The position numbers were made by a program, and so were the translations under genes. 64,000 bases of DNA from Mytilus californianus (Eukaryota > Mollusca > Bivalvia > Mytilida > Mytilidae). The stretch is taken from contig NW_026262701.1 of the NCBI RefSeq assembly GCF_021869535.1, positions 43,403,278 through 43,467,277 of the forward strand, written 5' to 3'. The notes under the pieces are model-generated. The model searched no databases. It saw nothing but the letters and a program-made list of their open reading frames with translations, and was not told the origin of the DNA. Below, piece by piece: positions 1 through 11,300 of the stretch (position 1 is its first letter; the number at the start of each line of letters is the position of its first letter).

Positions 1-54
1 AGAAAACTCCTAACCTGTTTGACTGTTTTCGGAACCGGAAATTGACTAACATCA

Positions 55-1400
55 TTAGTTTTTTTCTGGATCAACTTCAATACCACGCCGAGACATTACG
101 TAACCTAGAAACTTCACTTCTTTTAAAGCAAAATTGGTTTTTGCAGGTTGCAATTTTAAGTTGGCTTCTTTTAACCTGGTAAAAACTTGACTCAAATGTT
201 CTAAATGTTCCTCAAAAGAATTACTGAAGATAAGGATATCATCAATGTATATCAGTAAGAATTTCCAATTTAGACCTCTAAAAACTTGAGTCATAAGACA
301 TTGAAAGGTGATAACTGCATTCATCAGCCCGTAACTCATACGATTCCATTTGTAAACACCTGATTGGGAAATGAAAGCACTCTTATGTTTAGTTTCTTCG
401 TCAAGAGGGATTTGCCAAAACGAACTTTTTAAATCTAAATTTGTAAAATATTTCGCTTTAGCTTCACCGAGAGCATCAAAAACACTTTCAATATGAGGGA
501 GAGGATAGCTCATAGGAACCGTTAATTTATTAAAAGAACGATAATCAATTGCCATCATCCAACCTCCTGTTTTCTTAGGAATCATGATTAATGGGGAACA
601 CCAATCAGAATTTGATTCTTCAATAATTCCATTTTCTAATAATTCCTGAATTTGATGTTCAGTTTCACGCCTTACTTGAGGTGACTGCCTATGCGGATTA
701 CGCCTTACAGGCCGTGCACCTGGTACAGTTACAATTTTGTGTTTATACAAGGGAGTTTCTCCTAATTCTGTCATATCCGTAGCAAAACTTTGTTTATTTT
801 CATTTAAAAACTTCTGCATCTTTTGTTTTTCAATATCTGTTAAATCAGATTCTGATAAATCAAACTTAAGATCTGAGCATGATTTGCTGTTAGGTGTTTT
901 AATTGATGATACTGATGGGTCAGTTTCATTAAAATTTTGAATAGTTTCTGTATTGACATGAGCTACTTCAGCCAGTTTAGTACGTGCCTTAATCCTTACT
1001 TTTCTATCAGTCGGGTTTAGCAAGCTCAAATAAGCTTTACCGTGCTTGATTTTAACTAATGTTTTTGCTGCCAAAATTCTGTGCTTGTGAGCTAATGAAT
1101 TTAGCGGTTCTAATAGCACTGTTTGATCATGTGTTTGGTGTGACACAGCAACACTAATTAAAGTTTGTGATCGTTTTGGAATCGTGATGGCTTTTCTTAT
1201 TTTTGCTTAACCCTTTTTTAATGTTAACCGACTCAGCGTGACAACATCGTTATTCTCTAAAATTTCAAATGTGTCGTTTTCAAAATTTAACTTAGCTTTT
1301 GTTTGTTTCAAAAAATCTACGCCTAAAATTTAAGAATGGTGTAACTGTGCTATCATTTCTATATGTAATTTTAAAAGTTAAATGCTATTTTTAAAATTAA
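55..1400 (-). pseudogene. Ty3/gypsy-type retrotransposon pol fragment (protease end and reverse transcriptase), decayed
   Basis: The open frame 1146-55 encodes 363 residues. The second half is a reverse transcriptase core: a primer-grip region with PKKTGGWMMAIDYRS, the first catalytic aspartate in NLDLKSSFWQIPL, and YIDDIL near residue 300. The layout matches Ty3/gypsy pol. Upstream on the same strand (1330-1147) the end of an aspartic protease is readable (ILGVDFL), interrupted by an in-frame TAA near 1209. Downstream of residue 363 the conserved frame continues in another phase (FPVPKTVKQVRSF, bases 48 to 1), so a frameshift ends the open frame. It also runs off the window edge. RNase H and integrase are not seen. 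The copy is inactive. Confidence 0.9.
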
Positions 1401-2549
1401 ATTGAAAATACTTTATCATTCATGTATTATGCAAAACATTCAATGAAATATGACTGAAGTTAGAGGACCAAATAATCTCCCTGGAAATGAGATATAATAA
1501 TGCTATTACAACTGCATACCAAATATCATTGGCATATTGGTAATGGTTTTAATTAAATTGACCTCATTACAAACTTTAATTGTAAGCGATACAAAAAGTT
1601 TGCGATCAATGAACTATCGTTCAGAGGACGAGGCCGTATAATCTACAACATTATGCCAATGCTAATACAAATTTATACAAAATATCCATTGAAAAGTCGT
1701 CAGCGGTCCCCCTTTAAAAAAGACTTACCTTATCACAAATTAAAAAAAATGCTAACACCGCCGACGCCACCGAAAACAGCACGCCTCCATAACTACGTAG
1801 AGGCAAGGATTTGAATAGTCAGATCCATGGTAGAGGCGAGACAAACATTATCTATACTGACATTTTTTCGCCCTCTCATATTTTTTAAACTCTATATTTG
1901 GTGTAATATTATTGCAATTTTATCGAAATATGCATGAACATTAAAAAGGCCTAGGTAAAAATGTGAAAAGTGAGAACAGAATTTGTAGTTGTTAACTAGG
2001 AATCGTTTTTATTCAATTACTTAAAGTAAGTTCTATTTTCCAGCAATCATCTATTTGACATGCCTAAAAACTCGTGTTTAGAATTATGATATTATCTAAA
2101 CACATTTCTAAGAAAACACATTACACGAACACATGTCTTGAATACAAACACTTTTTAGTGTGTTTTAGAATTAGAAGTTTGTAGGACTTTGAAACACTAA
2201 ACTCTACACAATCCTACACACTTTCTTCAATCTAAACTACGAATAAACATGTTAAAAAAAGTGCGCAACCAATGTGTAAAAATGTATTTAGAATTGTGTT
2301 TAGGATTTAAACGTCATTTATACAATGTACATATAGTAAGGATATCGATAATGCATTGTTGGACGTGGTCATATAGAAATGTAATAGATGTTATTTCGAT
2401 GCCACCATTATTAACGAAAATTCGGGTCAGTCTATACAATATGGCTTTATTTTATTCTTCACATATAAAAAAATTTAACAAAAATTCCGAATTCCAAGGC
2501 AAATTCAATAAAAAACAGAATCCCGCGTTGCACATATTTTATCTATCCA
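1401..2549. other. AT-rich intergenic DNA, nothing recognised
   Basis: No exon-like, RNA or clear repeat signal was recognised. An open frame at 2249-2566 has no domain and low complexity, and I do not call it. Confidence 0.5.
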
Positions 2550-3104
2550 AGGTACAAGGGCAATAACTATAAAAAAAAAAACACTTTTTTTTTGTCCTTT
2601 AAAACTTTTTATTAATATCTTAAAGAAATGAAGGCTTCAGAGTAAATGCAATATAATTTACATTATAATTAATGTTTCCAAGGGGCATAACTCGTTAAAA
2701 ATATTTGATCAGCACTTATTTTCGAAAGTGTCAAAGACGTTGCTGATATAAACCTATGCTATAAGTTTCAAAAAATTCTAGCAATACTTGTACACATGAA
2801 AACGATGACCAGACTTGGGGTCAATTACATTGGAATGTAATTAATTGAATTACACATTACATTGCAAAAATGATCAATTACACTAATTACCGGTACACAG
2901 TTTTGGCAATGTAATTAATTAAATTACAATTACTTTACCAAAGTAATTAATTAAATTACACATTACATTTTATCAGAATTGTATAAACCAATATGTTATG
3001 TACAATGTAAATATATATAACTTGTCTCAAATTTAGCCCAACAATGTTAAATCTTCTTCCCTCAGCTGAATTTGTTCTCTTGATTCTTTATATATATATA
3101 TATC

Positions 3105-3225
3105 GCATGAGCCAAGGCTCCGTGTTGAAGACCGTACTTTGACCTATAATGGTTTACTTTTATAAATTGTGACTTGAATGGAAAGTTGTCTCATTGGCAC
3201 TCATATCACATCTTATATCTATTGT
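3105..3225 (+). repeat. Penelope-like retroelement 3' tail (short copy)
   Basis: It contains GCCAAGGCTCCGTGTTGAAG, then GACCTATAATGGTTTACTTT, and ends with GTTGTCTCATTGGCACTCAT followed by a CACATCTTATATCT end. The same 3' terminus follows reverse-transcriptase fragments elsewhere (51980-52800), so I read this as a severely 5'-truncated copy. Confidence 0.75.
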
Positions 3226-3645
3226 AAGTTTATGTGACAATTTGGATGTAAAGTGTTTTCATTTACTTGATAACTGGTATTTTTTGTCAGCTATTGCCTA
3301 TTGTCATTAAATTTTTAAACTTTTCAATTTTAACTATTGTCAACTAAATATATGTCAAAGGCAACAAACATCACTATGGCATCCGTTTTTTTTTTTTTTG
3401 CATTTGGTCAAATACCATTGAATTTCTTTAATTAAGGTAGCCAACTTAGTTTGTTAACTTAATTTTATTCTCATTTTTAAAAAGAAGGATTTCTTTGTAA
3501 TTTAATTAAAAAGTTTTATATAGATAACAAATTTATTGTGTTCTTTAAAACTTTCAAAAGAAATATAGTTGTCATAACATTGAAAATGACTGAAGTATAA
3601 TGCTTCATATATTTGTATACATCTGCTAATTAGATAAAATACATG

Positions 3646-3857
3646 TACTGTAAATTCAGAAAATATTGCGAGGCTTTTATTAATGCGAATAATGCGACTG
3701 TTTGAGTATCGCAATAATAAGAACTCGCATTTTGATTTTTGATACATATATCTGTATGCAAATTTTCCTGAAATCGCAATAATTAATCTCGCATTTTTTG
3801 TCCATTCTCGAAAAATCGCAATAATAAATGCACTCAATAATTTCTGAATTTACAGTA
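3646..3857. mobile_element. TA-flanked MITE, 17-bp perfect terminal inverted repeats
   Basis: The left end TACTGTAAATTCAGAAA (3646-3662) is the exact reverse complement of the right end TTTCTGAATTTACAGTA (3841-3857). The TA at each end fits Tc1/mariner target duplication. The interior is rich in GCGAATAATGCG-type words and has no protein. It is nested inside the hAT-like element. A second, more diverged copy lies at 24060-24235. Confidence 0.85.
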
Positions 3858-5265
3858 ATATAAATAGTTTACATTGTCCCTAGGCTGTTTTACACACATA
3901 TTAATCAGGCTTATTGCCATTTGTTTTTACAGCTGATAATTTTATTTCTATAAACTTATTGTGTATACTAATTTGACAAAATAAGTGTGTGCAAGGATTT
4001 AAAACATTTTTACCTTCATGTAAGTCACAAAGTCAAACTTCCATATATTTTAGAAGTACATTGATGGCAATTTGCTCTAAAAGTTTCATAAGGATTTGTT
4101 GGTTTCTCATTAATATATGTGAATTAAATATTATTTTACAATTAATATTAACATAATCTCTTATGATTAACATCAAGAATTACATGCACATGTAATTGAA
4201 ATGTAATTGAAAAGTAATTTAGCATTACATGCTTTTTTCAATGTAATTAATTAAATTACCATTACATGTAATTTAAAAAATGCTCAATTACACATTACAT
4301 CCAATTACATGGAAAATTGTAATGCATTACACTTAATTACAATTACATTAAATTACCCCATCCCTGACGATGACTATGCAATTTCCATATAATCAATAAT
4401 TAAAAATAATTGATTGGCACTTATTTTTGTACTCGTCAAAGACATTCATTTGATGATATAAACCTGTAATATAAATTTCATAAAAATCTGGCAAGAATTG
4501 TACACATTAGAGCGCTCATAAGGCAATTGTCTATATAATCTATATTTCCAAGGGGCATAACTCATTTAGGAATTATTGATCGTCACTGATTTTCGAACTT
4601 GTCTAAGATATTGCTGATATAAACCTATGATATAAGGTTCATAAAATTCTGGCAAGAATTGTACACATGAGAGAGCTAATAATGCAATTTTCCATATATT
4701 TAATGTTCCAAGGGACATAACTCTTATAAAAAAAATTGATCAGCACTGATTGTCGAGCTCGTCAAAGACATTGCTGATATAAACCTAAAACATAAGTTTC
4801 ACAACAATCTGGCAATAATTGTACAAATGAGAGCGCTAACAATGCAATTTTCCATATAGTTAATGTTTCCAAGGGGCATTACTCTTTGAGAAATTAATGA
4901 TTGGCACTGATTTTTTAACTTGTCCAAAACATTGCTGATATAAACCTATGATATAAGTTTCAATAAAATCTGGCAAGAATTGTACAAATGAGAGCGCTTA
5001 CAATGCAATTTTCCATATAGCTAATGTTCCAAAGGGGCATAACTCTTTAAAAAATAAATGATCGGCACTGGTTTTTAAACTTGTCCAAGACATTGCTGAT
5101 ATAAACCTATGATATAATTTTTTTTTAAATCTCGCATGAATTGTAAACGTAAGAGCGCTAACATGACCGGACGGACGGACGCACAGACGGACGGACTGAC
5201 GCCCGGTGTTTCTATGTCCCCCGCAACGCGTTGCGAGGGGGACAAAAGGGGAATTCCATGAAAAC

Positions 5266-5605
5266 TTACAAAATCAAACGCTATCAATCAACTGAATAAA
5301 TGAAAAACATATTCCATATAATTTTTATATAATACAAATATGTTTGAAGAATTTCTAAAGATGTTTCAAAAGTTTTTACAGTAAGTAAAGTGGGCTAAAA
5401 CTACTACTTCATATAACACGAAACGTATAGTTACAATAAAAACATACCGCATCTACATTAAAAAAATATCGCATCTATAATAAAATAGATACCATTTAAT
5501 TATTGATTTACAAAAGAAAATACGTAATAGTATAATTTTTACAAGGACATAAACTTTTGCTATTACTTTGATATGGAGCATATTTCAAGACTTAAATTTC
5601 GTTTA
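5266..5605. other. AT-rich spacer, nothing recognised
   Basis: No gene, repeat or structured element was identified between the pearl-like element and the next Penelope-like tail. Confidence 0.5.
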
Positions 5606-5609
5606 TATA

Positions 5610-6083
5610 TAGATAATAGGTTAACATTTGTTCAGTGTATGTTCAATGGTGTTAATACGTCCTTTGATTGAGTTAAGCTATTTCAGTTGATATTTTATAG
5701 TGTGTCTTTCTATGTTGTGATGTTACACTATTGTTTCAGAAAAAGGGTGAAGGTTTGGTACCATTAAAACGTTTAAACCCGCTGCATTTGTTTGCACCTG
5801 TCCTAAGTCAGGAATCTGATGTTCAGTAGTTGTCGTTTGTTGATGTGGTTCATAAGTGTTTCTCGTTTCTCGTTTTTTATATAGATTAGACCGTTGGTTT
5901 TTCCCGTTTGAATGGTTTTACACTAGTAATTTTTGGGGCCCTTTATAGCTTACTGTTCGGTGTGAGCCAAGGCTCCGTGTTGAAGACCGTACTGTGACCT
6001 ATAATGGTTTACTTTTATAAAATTTGACTTGGATGGATAGTTGTCTCATTGGCACTCATACCACATCTTCTTATATCTATTAA
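5610..6083 (+). mobile_element. Penelope-like retroelement 3' region, 5'-truncated
   Basis: This is the non-coding 3' region of the family. It starts around GTTCAGTGTATGTTC, runs through AAACCCGCTGCATTTGTTTG and TGTTCGGTGTGAGCCAAGG, and ends with GTTGTCTCATTGGCACTCAT and CACATCTTCTTATATCTAT. It aligns along its length with 52320-52800, which lies just downstream of a reverse-transcriptase remnant. No coding part is left in this copy. Confidence 0.8.
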
Positions 6084-6910
6084 CAGTTCATATGTCTATA
6101 AAGAAATTTTACATTGTTGCTCGTTAAACTGGTCTATTTCACATTTTCCCCTTTTAAAATAACCTTGAAAGGCTGATAATAATCGATTTCACTCTCTTTT
6201 GATTAATGGTAATACAGAAAACTCTTCTGTTTGTCGCGTGAATTAATTTCGGACTGACCTTATTTATATATTTTAATATTATTTCTTTTTTTATTGCAAA
6301 AACTTTTTTTCCTCGTGGACTGTCTGCATAGTTACAATTTCATATTAGAAAACATCGCGACTTCCACATAAGAAACTGTTTTCTCGATTCGCACTTTCCA
6401 TAGACTGAGGTATGTCTTTTTCATTCTAGTTATAATATACTCAAGTTATCATTAAGAAAAACATAAATTTTTGATATCTCATAATTTATATAAATGATAT
6501 TCCAAAAACGTTTGTTGAATTGAGGATCTTTTTAACATATGTTATTATTTGTAGGAAGGGTTATGGGGTTTGTATGTTTCATACATTTTTATCATCCGAT
6601 TATAAGGGGGAAATAAACTTACTTGCTGACTGGTTGATTTTTTAATCTCTTCTTGAAACCCGCTAATTTTAAGTGATTTATACTTCTTTTCTAATGTTAA
6701 AAAGTCGCTTCCTCATAGCTCATATCAAAAATTAGTAAGAATATTATATTTATATAGTTGATTTTTGCTCTAAACCTAAATGATATTCCACAACATTTTT
6801 TTTCAAGAATACCTGAATATTAAACTTTTGTATGTCCTCATAATATAAAATATGGTATTTAATTTGATTTAATGTTGATGAAAATCTTAAAATTTTGGAC
6901 AAGGTTGTCG
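6084..6910. other. AT-rich DNA, nothing recognised
   Basis: I see no exon, RNA gene or repeat that I can name. Confidence 0.45.
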
Positions 6911-6914
6911 CATA

Positions 6915-7760
6915 CACTATACAAATAAGGAGATGTGATATTATTGAAATTGAGGCAACTATTCACCAGAAGGAACAGGACGAGGATGTAGAGTACTATA
7001 GATCAATGTTTGGCTTTCAAAAATCAGCACACCTCATACCGTTTCGAAATCAATAAAAGGTCCAAGCTTCCTTAAATGTAAAACAATTCAAAAGATAAAG
7101 CAAACGAGGAAATTTAAGCATAAAGTTATACATAAATTATGTTCATTGAAATCTAAAACGCGACTTCTGACTTGGGCATAGCGAACAAATTGTAAAATTT
7201 AAACACCGTATGAAGAGGCCAAAGGAATATCACTATCCAAAAAGATAAAAATTAACAATAGGGAACAACAAAGCATCTATGTTGTCGTTATTTCTTGTAT
7301 ATAGTTTCCCGTGTGAAACTGAAATAACTTAATCTATAAAAGAACAATTATTGCTGTCTGCATCAGATATATTTAAAGAATGTAACCGTGGGTAAATTTC
7401 TGCAATAAAATTAGAACATTCTAGATTATTTAAAGCAAATATATCATTAAGGTAACTGTAAGTATTTTTAAAATGTAATTAAGACAGATCTTTACTCAGT
7501 TTGGTCATAAACTGTGATCTATAACAATACAGAGGCAAGTTTGCTATTACAGGAGTGTAATTGGTATCCATAGGAATTTCTGCGACCTCAATAAACTTCA
7601 TTGCCAAAATGAACATAAATGTTGTCGAGGGGAAATTTACAGCTTAAATCATCGTATCACAGTTCCTGTAAGTTTATCTAATTCATGAAATTATGTCCAA
7701 TAGGCCATGTTTATCAAGACTTAAGTCCTTAAGTAAGTCATAATATCGGTATTGAAACAA
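6915..7760 (-). pseudogene. Highly decayed Penelope-like retroelement copy
   Basis: The order matches the better copy at 12493-14880. A diverged AAGGAGATGTGATATTATTG 3' end sits at about 6928, followed by family 3' sequence and then, from about 7240, reverse-transcriptase remnants on the - strand. Around 7590-7490 the frame reads PMDTNYTPVIANLPLYCY, a mutated form of the family's MGTNCAPLLADLFL motif. The right-hand part (7600-7760) is also present at 61840-61985, so this insertion predates the duplication of the receptor gene's 5' end. Confidence 0.6.
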
Positions 7761-8330
7761 AATGTAAAATAAAACATCACCTTCGTTTATTTCAGTACTT
7801 CGAAATAGATACACACATTAAACAATATTTTATTGGGTGTAATATCTTGCCATTGATTTTCTTGTTTGATTGTTAAAAGAATCAACTGAACAATTTAAAG
7901 ATTGTTTTTCAAATATACACCAACAGAGTTCATACTGCTTACAAATTGAACATTTTCAAGAGAAGTTGAAACGATTTGTTATTTCACAACGCCTCCTCCT
8001 TATAAGCGAAATGAAGAAGGATGTAATCAAAACCAGGAAATTATTCGGTATTTTTTTAAAACCAGATATAGAATTCACGAATGAGGGGGAATAGAGATCA
8101 ACCTGAATACTATTCCAGTTGTCAAAACAGATGATTCACTGTTACTGCATATATCCGTGTAATCCAAAGACAATAGTTAGTGTTTATCAAATACAAAATG
8201 GTGTTCATTTACATTTTCATAATTCTTAGTGTTGATTTTGTTCATGTGATACTTGCAATTGGTGAGTAAATTTTCAAGTATACATAATGTTTATTGACGT
8301 CGAATAAGCAAATTGATGACTATACATACA
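7600..8330 (+). repeat. Segmental duplication unit, copy 1 (upstream of and including receptor exon 1)
   Basis: This interval is homologous to 61840-62540. Shared landmarks are ATGTTGTCGAGGGGAAA, GATATCGGTATTGAAA, CAACTGAACAATT, GAAGAAGGATGTAATCAAAA and the whole signal-peptide exon. Homology resumes at about 10800-10920, after the foldback insertion (8395-10681). The 74-residue frame at 7870-8094 is not preserved in the second copy, which has insertions in that region, so it is probably 5' flank or untranslated sequence and not protein. Confidence 0.8.
8198..8261 (+). CDS. Receptor exon 1: start codon and signal peptide
   Basis: ATG at 8198 begins MVFIYIFIILSVDFVHVILA, a 21-residue hydrophobic leader, and the exon ends in phase 1 at a consensus GTGAGT donor (8262). 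Joined to 11951, the sequence continues ILAI-DKSDPP, a plausible signal-peptidase site. The near-identical exon at 62464-62527, with the same ATG, length, phase and donor, supports this start. No confident promoter motif was seen upstream. Confidence 0.85.
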
Positions 8331-11300
8331 TGTAAGACTTCAGAATATAATTGTCTGGAGAATTTCAAAACATATCTTCAAAAAAGAGGAACCAACCAGA
8401 CTCAAGCTGGCAGCCACTTTTAGCAGCCAATCAAGATAGCAGCCACTTTTTTCCAGCAGCCAATTTTGATGATATGTCTAAAAATTAAAAAACTGTATAA
8501 GACTCAAACGTTCCAAAAATCTCAAAATATTAGTTAAATATAATTTGACAGCGGAGTCCAACATTTTTACGGCTTGTCGTGATTCTAAAAAGATGACAGT
8601 CCGATTTAAATACCAATGGTGACTGCAGGAACTTTTTTTCGGAGGACACTGTTTGTTTAATATAAAAAAAATGTACAATTTAAAATCGTGTTTTTCTTTC
8701 TTTTTCTCGTTTTTTTTATTCCTTATGACTAGGAGGTACAGAAACAATGTATGAATAGAAAATGAAAAAAAAACCAAAGTACAACTGCCATTGTTAACAA
8801 TGGATTTAAGTAAGTTGTGAGGAATCTTGTTATATATATATTTCCTTGAACTGAATAAAAAAGATGCAATGTACGACAGAAAAATTACATACATAATTTC
8901 CATACACTCGGCATCCTCAAAAATCGAGTATTTCAGTTGAAACCATTTTCAATATCTATTGCTGTATATATGAAATGAAAACATTTCGATATACATGTAA
9001 TGTTAATCTTTTTTTTAATGTGAACAAGTATTTTCTATAAAAATACTACATGGACTAATTTGTACGGCATGCGAAATTACTGATAACTGAAATTTTACTT
9101 GTCAAATGTGCCAGTACAAATAATTGATATATAACTAAATCTGTGGTAGCCAGACGGGACCGGATCCCAGAAAAATATTTAAGTGGCGAATAGTCTGAGT
9201 CAACACCTTTAAAATGAGCTAGGTCTGGTTTGGAACTTTGCAGTAGGGCCTTACCGAGGAGTACCGAAAGAATGTGTAGTTGATATAAAAAGTATGTTAA
9301 GGGGCAACTTTTAACCCCTGTGGTGGCCAGACGGGCCTGGATCCCAGAAAAATATTTAAGTGGTGAAAAGCCTTGGTCAATACCTTTGAAATGAGCTAGA
9401 TCTGGTTCGGAACTTTGCCGTAGGGACTTGCCGAGGAGTACCGAATGAATGTGTAGTTGATGTGAAAAGTACGTTAAGGGGCAACTTTGAACCCCCGTGG
9501 TGGCCAGACGGGCCTGGATACCAGAAAAATATCTAAGAGAAGAATAGCCTGGGTCAACACCTTTTTCTGGGATCTGGGCCCGTCTGGGCACCACAGGGGT
9601 TCACAGTTGCCCCTTAACGTACTTTTCATATCAACTACACATTCTTTCGGTACTCCTCGGCAAGTCCCAACGGCAAAGTTCCCAACCAGACCTAGCTCAT
9701 TTCAAAGGTGTTGACCGAGGCTATTCGCCACTGAAATATTTTTTTGGGATCCGGGCACGTTTGGACATTGCAGGGGTTCAAAGTTGGCCCTTAACGTATT
9801 TTCCATACCAACCACACATTCGGTACTCTTCGGCATATCCCTACGGCAAAGTTCCGAACTAGACCTAGCTCATTCCAAAGGTGTTGACTGAGACTATTCG
9901 CCACTTAAATATTGTTCTGGGATCATGGCCCGTCTGAACACCACAGATTTAGTTATATGTCAATTATTTGTACTGGCACATTTTACAAGGAAAATTTCAG
10001 TTAAATTAACATATTGGTAATTTCGCATGCCATACAAAATAGTCCACGTAGGATTTTTATAGAAAATACTTGTTCACATTAAAAGACAGATTCACATTAC
10101 ATGTATATCGAAATGTTTCTATTTCATATATACAGAAATAGATATTAAAAATGGTTTGAACTGAAATACTGGATATTTGAGGATGCTGAGTGTATGGAAA
10201 GCCTGTATGTAGTTTTTTCTGTCGTACAGTGCATCTTTTTTTATTCAGTTCAATGGAAATATATATAACACGATTCCTCACAACTTACCTAAATCAATTA
10301 TTAACCATGATGGTAGTTGCACTTTGATTTTTTTTATTTTCTATTCCTACATTGTTTCTGTACCTCCTAATCAAAAGGAATTAAAAAACGAGAAAAAGAA
10401 CGAAAAACGATTTTAAATAGTCCTCCAAAAATAAAAGGGCTGCTAGCATCATTGGTATATAAAACGGATTGTCATCTTTTGAGAATCACGACAAGACGTG
10501 AAATGTCGAATTCCGCTGTCAAAGGAGGTGCGTTTATATTTAACTAAGATTTTGAGATTTTTGGAACGTTTGAGTCTTATACAGTTTTTGGTTTTTAGAA
10601 ATATCATTAAAATTGGTTGCTGGAAAAAAGTGGCTGCTATCTTGATTGGCTGCTAAAAGTGGCTGCCAGCTTGAGTCTGGTCAATATAATACATGGTATA
10701 GTTAGTTGTCTTTATGATTAAAACTCAATACAACGGATTTTTCCGTCAGGTCTGCTGTCAGACATATGATGCATTAATTTTGATCAACAACGGCTAATGC
10801 AAATTAAGTATTTGCTATAACTAAAATTTAAGAAGAAGCATGCATGGATACATGACAAGTGTATTTCATTCAAAATTTAACTAAACCTATTGCAAATCTA
10901 AAACTAGTTTGTAAGGTCTCAATCATGATACCAACGATATACGGCTTCTGTTTTTTTTCTTGGTAAGAATGAGTTTAAGTTTCAACACATTCGTGATTCA
11001 AATTAATACAATTTACATAACTTTCTACACACGCTTCTTAATACAACGCAAAGTAAACAGAATAGTAAATACACAATTACGTATTTAATATAGATATAAA
11101 AATACCGTAATAGTTTGATACGTTTGGAGGAAATGTTTTTAAACAATCACTAGGCATTCACATGGGAACCAACTGTGCTCCTCTTCTTGCCGACTTGTTC
11201 CTTTATTCATATGAGGCTGACTTCACACAGGAACTTCTTAGGAAGAAAGAAAGATTTGGTCTCATAGTCAATGAAATGTTTGCCACTGGACGTTAAGAAA

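Larger units (their letters stand above)
2810..4366. mobile_element. Non-autonomous hAT-like element with 8-bp target duplication
   Basis: The direct repeat ACGATGAC flanks the insert exactly (2802-2809 and 4367-4374). The ends are imperfect inverted repeats: CAGACTTGGGGTCAATTACA on the left and, read inward, CAGGGATGGGGTAATTTAAT on the right. An 8-bp duplication with CAG-starting termini is the hallmark of hAT transposons. The subterminal regions are dense in TAATTAATTAAATTACA-like words. No transposase frame is present, so this is a MITE-like or deleted copy. It carries two younger insertions, a Penelope-like tail (3105-3222) and a TA-flanked MITE (3646-3857). Confidence 0.85.
2550..5265 (+). 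repeat. pearl-like element: about 161-bp tandem units, ACGG microsatellite and terminal hairpin
   Basis: A unit containing CCAAGGGGCATAACTC recurs near 2676, 4547, 4707, 4869 and 5029, a period of about 161 bp. The block ends in a run of GGACGGAC-type repeats (about 5165-5200) and then a strong hairpin (about 5216-5244: GTCCCCCGCAACGC facing GTTGCGAGGGGGAC) followed by AAAAGGGG. A core of about 160-bp tandem repeats next to an (ACGG)n microsatellite is the known layout of bivalve pearl/CvE/MgE elements, often linked to Helitron-like elements. The first unit is separated from the others by the hAT-like insertion at 2810-4366. The short open frame on the - strand at 5075-5287 lies inside this repeat and is not a gene. 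Confidence 0.75.

Noticed and set aside
5075-5287. 70-residue - strand frame with an SPSQRVAGDIETPG-like segment
   Set aside because: It is the reverse translation of the pearl-like hairpin and ACGG run, a common artefact in bivalve annotations.
7870-8094. 74-residue frame just upstream of the receptor start, at first sight a small gene or upstream coding exon
   Set aside because: The homologous region at 62085-62360 has insertions that break the frame, so protein-level conservation is not supported.
9055-9594. 179-residue - strand frame with internally repeated KYFSGIQARLATTG-like words, seemingly a repeat protein
   Set aside because: It coincides with the 175-bp units of the foldback element, the opposite arm encodes a matching frame on the other strand, and there is no splice or start context.
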